From Haliclystus octoradiatus (taxonomy: Eukaryota; Cnidaria; Staurozoa; Stauromedusae; Haliclystidae), in NCBI GenBank assembly GCA_916610825.1, contig OU744451.1:20051482-20115481 (forward strand): a stretch of 64,000 bases of DNA. The letters run 5' to 3'. Of this stretch, positions 54,101 through 63,100 are shown piece after piece; positions within the stretch are counted from its first letter, which is position 1, and each line of letters starts with the position of its first letter. The notes beneath the pieces were generated by a model, which saw nothing but the letters and a program-made list of their open reading frames with translations, made no database searches and was not told the origin of the DNA. The position numbers and the translations under genes were made by a program.

Positions 54101-57100
54101 TAAGTCTGGTTATTATACAGTAGGTTATGGGCCCAGGAGCGTAGAACGATATATTTTTTACTTTAGTTATTTAATTGTTATTTTATATTCAACAATTATA
54201 ACTCGTGTTTCACCAAGAAATTTTCAATGGCAGATATAACTTTAAAAGTAGACAAATTCAAAGGAGATGATTTCCATCACTGGAAATTCAAAATGAAGAT
54301 GTTACTTATTGAAAGGAACTATTGGGAAATTGTGTCGGGTATTGAATTGGTTGCAGATGGCGCTAACATCGCTGCTAAAGCAGCGTATCAACGTCGATCA
54401 GATAAAGCTCTGGCTACGATTTGTTTATCGGTAGCAGACAGTCAATTAATTCATGTTAGAAATGCCAAAACAGCTAGAGAAGCGTGGACAAGTTTGGAAG
54501 CTCATTTCGAGCGAAAATGTCTAAGTCAAAAACTGTATTATCGTCGGCTATTTTTTACCACCCGTATGGAAGAAGGCAGCAACATGCTAGCTCACATTAA
54601 TAAGATGAGAACAATGTCGGAACAATTGGATGCCGTAGGTGCACCTGTAGATGAAGGAGATTTCTTAATAACATTGTTGGGAAGTCTGCCGGATTCATAT
54701 GCAAACTTAATTACTGCTCTAGAGAACATAGATGAAGACAAGCTTACATGGGATACCGTAAAGGCACGACTTATGCATGAAGAAAAAAAGAGAGAAGACA
54801 GTAATTTATCAAATAAATCGAAAGAAAATAATAGCGCTCTTTTTACAAATACAAAGAAGAATAACGATCAGTCTAAAAGAAAAGGTAGATGTCACAATTG
54901 TAATATATATGGACATTGGGCGCAAGATTGCCGAAAACCAAAAAAGGTAGATAAAGTTAAATCAGAACAGGCGACTTATGCTTTCGCCAGTAACAATAGC
55001 GAGCCTGATATCGCATGTGTAGCAGATATTATTTGTAGCCCAGAATGGTTCATTGATTCTGGGGCCACTTTGCATATGACACATGAGAGGTCCGCATTAT
55101 TAAAATTTGAATCGTATGCGACACCTTCTAAAATATATTTAGGAGACAACAGAGTTGTAAATGCTGTTGGTGAGGGAACAGTAAAATTAAGAGTTGGGTG
55201 TGACGAACATGATATTAATTTAACATTGGCGAACGTATTATATGTACCAGAGTTAAAACGTAACCTATTATCAGTCCCTACTATGACAAAAAGAGGCATA
55301 AAAGTGACATTTACGGGTAAAGAGTGCCAAATAGAGACAGCAGGACTTAGCGTTAAACCCATTATTGCTAAACGGTCAACAACTGATAAACTTTATAAAT
55401 TATGTATCCGAGAGGTATCGAACAATAGCGCAGCGGAAATCGCGTGTTTCAGTGAGAGCACTGGCGAAGTTGGAAAACAAATGTGGCACGAACGCTTTGG
55501 CCACATAGGAGTTACTTACCTAAACAAGCTAATATCAAACGATTTAGTAGATAACATGAATGTTAAAGTTAATACAAACGTAAAGGAACATTGCTTCGGA
55601 TGTGGAATAGGAAAACAACATCGGAATAAATTTAAAAAGAAAGCCAAAACTCGCAGTGAAGATTTATTAGGCAGAGTATTTAGCGATGTTTGCGGACCGA
55701 TAGAAGTACCTTCAAAATCGGGGGCAAAATATTTTGGGACATTTATAGACGATAAAACGAGACAAGCACGTGTATGTTTTTTGAAAAACAAAAACGATAT
55801 TTTACAAAAGTTTCAGAGTTATGTTACACTGACTGAAACGGAAACGGAAGCTAAACTAAAAGCCTTCCACTCAGACAATGGGGGAGAATACATATCTGAT
55901 AAATTTAAAAATTATTGCCAACAAAAGGGAATTAAAAAAGAGGTGACTATACCTTATACACCTCAGCATAACGGTACTGCAGAGAGATTAAACAGGACAT
56001 TAGTCGAAAAAGCGCGTTCTATGATACATCATGCTAAATTACCAGCAGAATTTTGGGCGGAAGCTATTAACACAGCTGCTTATATTCATAATGTGTCACC
56101 GACGTCAGCTTTACAAGATTTTAAAACACCTCACGAGGCATATTACAATGCGAAGCCAGATGTTAAAAATTTGAAAGTTTTTGGATGCGATGCTTTTGTA
56201 CACATAGAAAAGTGCAAAAGAAAGAAATTAGATGCTAAATCAACATTATGTTGCTTTGTTGGTTATGCCGAAGATAGTTATGGTTATAAATTATTCGATC
56301 CTGAGAACAAGAAATTTATAATATCAAGAGATGTGGAATTCGATGAGAATTCATTTACAGCATTACAAAAAGCAGGATTATTATTAGACAAAGATTATTC
56401 GCAATTTGAAATTTATAATTATGATAGCGATTATTCAGATATTGATATTGGAAACAACAATGAGGAACCAGAGGGTAACGCGAATGAGGAACCAGAGGAT
56501 AACAATGATGATGAAATACCTAACGATATCAATGAAGAACACGATGATTCTACTGAAGCAGTGAGAGCATCAACAAGGGACAGAAGACCAGCAACAAAAT
56601 ATGCAGATACAGTCTATGGAGATTGGTGGGATGACCTAGAATTTGCGGGTGTGGCTGCTCAAAATGACCCTGATACTCCAGTTACACTGAAGGACGCACA
56701 TGAAGGTGATCATTCAACACAATGGAAAGCTGCTACAGACGCAGAATTTGATGCATTACAGAAGAACACAACATGGACACTAGTTGACCCACCTGAAGCG
56801 GGAAATATACTAGGAAGCAAGTGGGTCTTCAAGATAAAAAAGAATGCCGAAGGTCAAGTCGAAAAGTACAAAGCACGGCTTGTAGCTCAAGGGTTCAAAC
56901 AGCAATATGGAACTGATTACACTGAAAATTATGCACCAGTGGTAAGGTTTGATTCCATAAGAACAGTACTATCAATTAGTAACAAATTGAATTTAGATAT
57001 TCACCAAATGGATGTGAAGTCAGCTTATCTACAGGGAGAATTAAATGATGACATTTATATGTACCAACCTGAAGGATATATTGATTCTACAAATTCTAAG

Positions 57101-60100
57101 AAGGTATGCAAGCTCCAGAGAAGCTTATATGGACTTAAACAGTCAGCAAAATGCTGGAATACTGCGATTGATACATACTTAAAATCAGATGGATTTATAC
57201 AAAATGAAGCAGATGCATGCATTTACATGAAGTCAAACAAGGGGAGTATACTTATATTATGCTTATACGTTGATGATCTCATTCTAGCTTCTAATGACAT
57301 GCAGACGATGAACAACGTTAAGAAAGGATTATGTAATAGATTTGAGATGGAAGACAAACATGCAATAAGCTCTTGTCTTGGAATCAGAATCGAACGTGAT
57401 AGAAGTAACAAAACTCTAGACCTAGATCAAGAAGCTTACATCGAGGAAGTGCTGATGCGATTCAACATGAGAAATTGTAAACCAACAGCTACTCCATTAG
57501 AAAATGGTAAACAATTTGATAAACGTACATGTGATGATAATGCAGTAGATTTATCTTTATTTCAATCAGCAATAGGATGTCTGATGTATATATCACTGGG
57601 TACTAGACCAGATATCTCAGTGGCAGTAAACTTACTTAGTCAGCATATGGCAAAGCCTGATCAAGATCACTGGAAAGGTGTTAAACGAATTTTAAGATAT
57701 TTAAAAGGAACAAGTAATTACAAACTGCATTATACCGCAGACGAAGAATTATTATTATCTGGCTATAGCGACGCAAATTGGGCAGGTGATCCAAACGATA
57801 GAAAATCAGTTACTGGGTATATATTTTTATTAGGCGGTAACCCTATTACATGGAAAAGTAGGAAGCAAAAGTCTGTAGCAATATCATCTACAGAGGCAGA
57901 ATACATGGCGTTAAGTCAAGCTGCACAAGAGGCAATTTGGATTCGTAGATTATTGAATGGTATTGGTCAATCACAGAAAGAACCTACATTATTAAACGAA
58001 GATAACCAATGTGCAATATATCTTAGTGAAAATCCAGCAGATCATCCACGCACCAAACACATTGCGATCAGATTTCACTTTGTAAGAGAAAAGATTATTA
58101 GTAATGAAATTACTGTTAAATATTGTAGATCAGAGAATATGTTAGCAGACATTTTTACTAAAGGACTCAGCCGTGATAAGTTTGAAGATTTTAGATCAGG
58201 AATGAAAGTTATTAATATTAAACAATAAATTTGATAAGAATGATAATTTGAACAAATACTTTTTATATTATTTTAGTTACAGTTTTGATTATAAACAAAG
58301 TTGATCATTTTTTATCATAGTGGTAAATTAACATTCAGTGAGAGTGTTGAGAATAGTAATGTTAACTAACCAAAGGCAAGACTAAAGTAGCAAGGCTTTT
58401 CTACATGTTAATAATTAACTTTTAATATGTACATCTTCTACCTCGTGGTTTTAACTATTATATTGTGTTTCAGTTTAACAACGTTGATGTGTGCTTTATT
58501 TGTCAATCTTGCATTACTATATTAATCATATCGTTTACTGCGCATAAGTCTGGTTATTATACAATACTTCAGGCAGGAGTGTTTTCAGAATTGTGTTTGT
58601 TTCAATATTACATTAAAAAAGCAGAATTTTTTTTAGCTTGAATAGAAAATCCTTAACTTTATATAATAAACGTGATGTTTAGTTTGTATTTATCACCAGT
58701 AAAATTAGCTTGTAAAACAGCTTGAAATTGTGTTGCCCTGACAACTGGTTTATCGTGTTGTCATGGTAACAAGTGATCGCACGCCATCGCACGCCATCGC
58801 ACGCCTTAGATTTCTTACAAAATTTACCACCGCAATATAGCCAATTAGTTTCCATATTTTTAGGTATATCCTGCCCTCTAAGACATGGTTTTGATTTGGA
58901 TTCTATAACTGCTACTTCCGCATGACACAAGTGGTTTTCATCATCTTTAAATACGACCCATGAATGATCTTCTGATAGAGCAAGATGAACATCGTGTAAT
59001 CCATTATTTCACCATTAGTGACCATTATAGACAGTTGGCTGCTCTATAGTTCCATAGGGTGACCTTTTCTGACCTTTCTATTAAGGCTTCATTATTGGCT
59101 GATCTGGTATCAGAATTACATTCAGTAGTATTTCGCAATTGTGCATATAGGTAGATAGATAGTTACTTGATAATGATAACTTCTGAGCACAGAATACAAT
59201 GCTAAAGCGTTACATATAGGAATTTTTACATGATTACATTATACCGTAAGCATTCAATACTTACTTATTACGGACACCTTATATTACAGAGATTTACAAA
59301 AGAAATTTGAACCTGTGACAAAATTCCCCCTTTCCAAAGTGCCTGCAAGTTGTTTAGTAGGGATGCGAATCGACAGTCAAAACAGTAATCGAATATTCGA
59401 CAATGCACTATTCCATTCGAATCGAATATTAATCAAAATCTTTTGCTTCGTTGTTACCATTCAAGTAGACAATGAAAACACAAAAAACCTTTTTCGCGAC
59501 TGCAAGAAATGTGTTGAACAGTTTGTTCGCTCAGTTCGCTTCGACATTAGTTTACAGATTCATATTTTTCAATGAGCTTCATGTTTCATCACGTCTGTTC
59601 GATCAATTAATTGTCATAGAAACAGAGTCTGATCTGAAATAGAACTAATGGCGCGTAACTTGAGATTTTTTTTGTTATGGTAATTAGGGGGAGCTCCATA
59701 GACCATTCCAACATGCAAAAGATGTCGCTTTGAAAGATTTGTTGTGTGCATTTGATTTTTGAAGAAAATTTTATCCAACAAAAGTTGCTTTATATTTGGA
59801 AACAAGCATATTTAAAATTTATTTATATAATCGAATATTCATTTTACTATTCGAATAATCGATATGTCATTGATGTTCGATTATTAATCGATTAATCGAT
59901 ATTCGATTCGCATCCCTATTGTTTAGGTGACTGACTTATCAAAGCACATTATTATAGTGAGAATAACAAAGGTTATTAATTCAGAACAATCAACAATAGT
60001 CACTCCACTGTCCCCAAAATGTGCCTGTGACCGGGCGTTTCCAGCTATCCCTGTTTTATTAAGCCAGGTTGTATATATTTGAATAAAAGTTTGCAAAAGA

Positions 60101-63100
60101 TAAAATAATTGATTTGACATTAGAGCTAATGTAGCCTATTCAGCTAATAAAAATCATAATGCAAAATAAAATAAATTAGAATCAAATTCATAATAATCAA
60201 TAACAATACCATTAGATAAATCTATTGATAAAAAGCTGCAGGTTGTGGCTTACAAAAAATTCAATAGCAACCGATTTTTATTCATAGTCACTAAGTTTCG
60301 ACGTTTCTAACGTTATCATGTGGTTGTTTTAAATTTCATTTCATTTACAGTTCGATATTTATATGGTTAAAACATTTATACATTTCAAAGGAAAACCTAA
60401 AAAGAAAGGTTAAAATACACTGCACCTGTCTTTATATAAAAGAAAGCTAGTAAGCTACCTACAACTATTCAATTAATAAAGTTTTGATTTTAACGAATCC
60501 TATGTGTATTCAAAGATGTTGGTTTCAAGTCTCTGATAAACAGCATTTCATGTATTAAAGAAACGAATTAGTTTTTACATTTTTTCAAAACTGAAAATAT
60601 TTTTGTCTTGGTTAATGGTTATCATATGTTCTTTAACATGATGGACAATTGCAAAATATTTAGATTCAGGAAATCGTTCATGTAAGTGTTGGCAAGTGTA
60701 ACCGACATGGCCTGCATCGCACAGGTCACACTGATATGTATACAACCGTGGACCTAATGATGACGTTAGAGCAGTTGAAAAGCAGTGAGATTGAATAAAA
60801 ATCTGTTGGGCGATTCCATCAGAAGTGAAACCAAAAATTTTACAAGCGTCAAAAATAAAGCAAGGAATTCAGACAAAAATCAATTGTTTTCTCCAAAATA
60901 GATACTTTTACTATCATTATATATATGTTTGATTGAGATTATAGACTTCGATGTGGATAAAATTAATGTTTTAGAGAGAGCGTCGAGTTGGCCGCTCGTG
61001 AATTTATGAGAACAACAACAAACTAAAACATGAAATTTTGTGTTTTTCTGTTCATGATTTTCTAACAAAAATTACATCAATCAATATGAATTCACTTGTT
61101 TTTTATTATTAAGTAGTAAAAATAAAGAATAATGAGTGTATTTTACCTTGAAATTATATAAATGTTTCGATCACTTCGGGCCGCTGTCAGTCAGACACGA
61201 AAAAGTCCTAAATGTTTTGTTTACTCCACAGCGTGACACTTGATCGCTAAATCCTTTCGTATGCAAAGTAGAAAATAACTCATTTGCATATTTGGCGGGA
61301 AATATTGCTCTTTTCTTCAACGTCATCCTTTAAATCAGCGTGTCTGACTGACAGAAAATATTCATACGGACAGTTTCGGCATAAGCGCAACAGTCGGCAT
61401 CTCAAAGCTAATGCCGTAATGATCATATAATCAAAGGAGCCGTGTGACCGCCTACCCGTTGTTTTGGACACTTCACACCACGTGGTAATTTGAGGTCGCT
61501 GTCGTCAATATTTAGTCATGCGTGTTGACTGTTTTATCGCATGCGAAATGGAAATGGCAGTTCAACTTGGCCTTGTTGTTTAGAATATTATCTGTATGCG
61601 TGCTACATTTTGAACAAAAAGAACAACCAATTTACATTACATGATGATTATAGATTTGGAAGGAATATATAAAAGTTTTAATAAAAGTGTATTACTTGTG
61701 TTTTATGTCAAGTTATGTCAGTCAGACACAAACTGCTTCGGAGAGGTTAGTCAGACACGAAATCTTGTCAGTCAGACACGAGAAACATTTGTTAATTGCC
61801 GTATATATTTTGAAAGTATTTAATAAAATGAATAATATTTGTAAAGTATAGTATCATAAGAACATGATGAGAGTGATTTTATTCTTCTTTATGCCAACAC
61901 TTCGCAGAAATCTACAAATGTTCATCTCCAATTGGCAAAATGGCGAGCGCCCGTGTCAGTCAGACACGGACCTTATACTTGATGTAGTTTATTTATATTT
62001 TGATAAATTGTGAATATTTTTACTTTGTGGGAATGTTTTTGCCACTCTTTATTTGTAAGAAATGATAATTGATCAAACTTTGCGTGGATGTTGATGCCCT
62101 ATTCGAAAATATCTTCCGATATGTCAGTCAGACGCGATGGAACCGCCCTGTTGCCATTTAATTTGTTATTAAATAGATGAATCATTGATAAAATCATATT
62201 AAGGAAATAAGTATAGCATCAAATAATTTTCATGAATGATTTCATACCTTTCACAACATATGCAATGTATTTATGATTACATGCAACAAGATTGCCAAAA
62301 TAGAGCTTTTGTTCCCAATCAAATTTTGAAACTTGACTTACGCGAACCTAAATCAAACAAAAAAATAATGGTAGCAGTGTTGCATTAGTCTGTCATAACC
62401 CTTTTGAAACATGGGAGATGGATTTTAGGGAAATAAGCTCCCTCGAGTTTCTCACAACTCACAAGTCACAAGTTACATCTGTTGTTCTCCAAGGAGATAA
62501 ACAACAGTCATATCACCTGAAAACACATGTAAATTTATCAATCATTGCCGGGTTGTCCCTTGGGACATAAATATAAATGAATGTTTGCTGCTTACTTTAT
62601 TTGAAGCAGTATCCGAATCAGAACCACTTGCATCGCTGCATTTGATTGTAACAAGTTTGGCATTGACGTCATAGAAAGAGTCCACATCATTTGCACCACA
62701 CTGACTGCAGGATAAACATTAATTTAAAAAGAATCTAGTAAAAAATGCAATTCAAAATTTGTAAGTATACTGAACTTGAACTATGGATACATTTCTGACA
62801 ACATCAAACACTACTTAACGGAATAATAAGGCTCCTAACATTTTATAATTTCTTCTTGTTGATATTTTTGGTATGCAAATGCCATTCTAAAAAAATCACC
62901 TACAGCCAAGATAAGACAACCTTTTCTACACATCATTTTTCTACAGATACATTGGAAATTTAAATTAGATTGCAAATGAAACTATAAAACCCTTGCTTTG
63001 TTTTTACATCATATATCTGATTGCAAAGCGATTTCATTACAGCATCCAAGGATAAGTTGCCTTTGAAAAGATACAATACAAACAACAAGAGGCTGAGACA

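Larger units (their letters stand above)
53901..58566 (+). mobile_element. Copia LTR retrotransposon, apparently intact
   Basis: LTRs of 222 bp (53901-54122 and 58345-58566) differ at one base by eye (ACAGTA versus ACAATA at the end). The target duplication CTTCA flanks the element (53896-53900, 58567-58571). A primer-binding site and one full-length polyprotein frame are present. It lies in an EDC4 intron, antisense to EDC4. Near-identical LTRs and an open frame point to very recent insertion. Confidence 0.95.
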
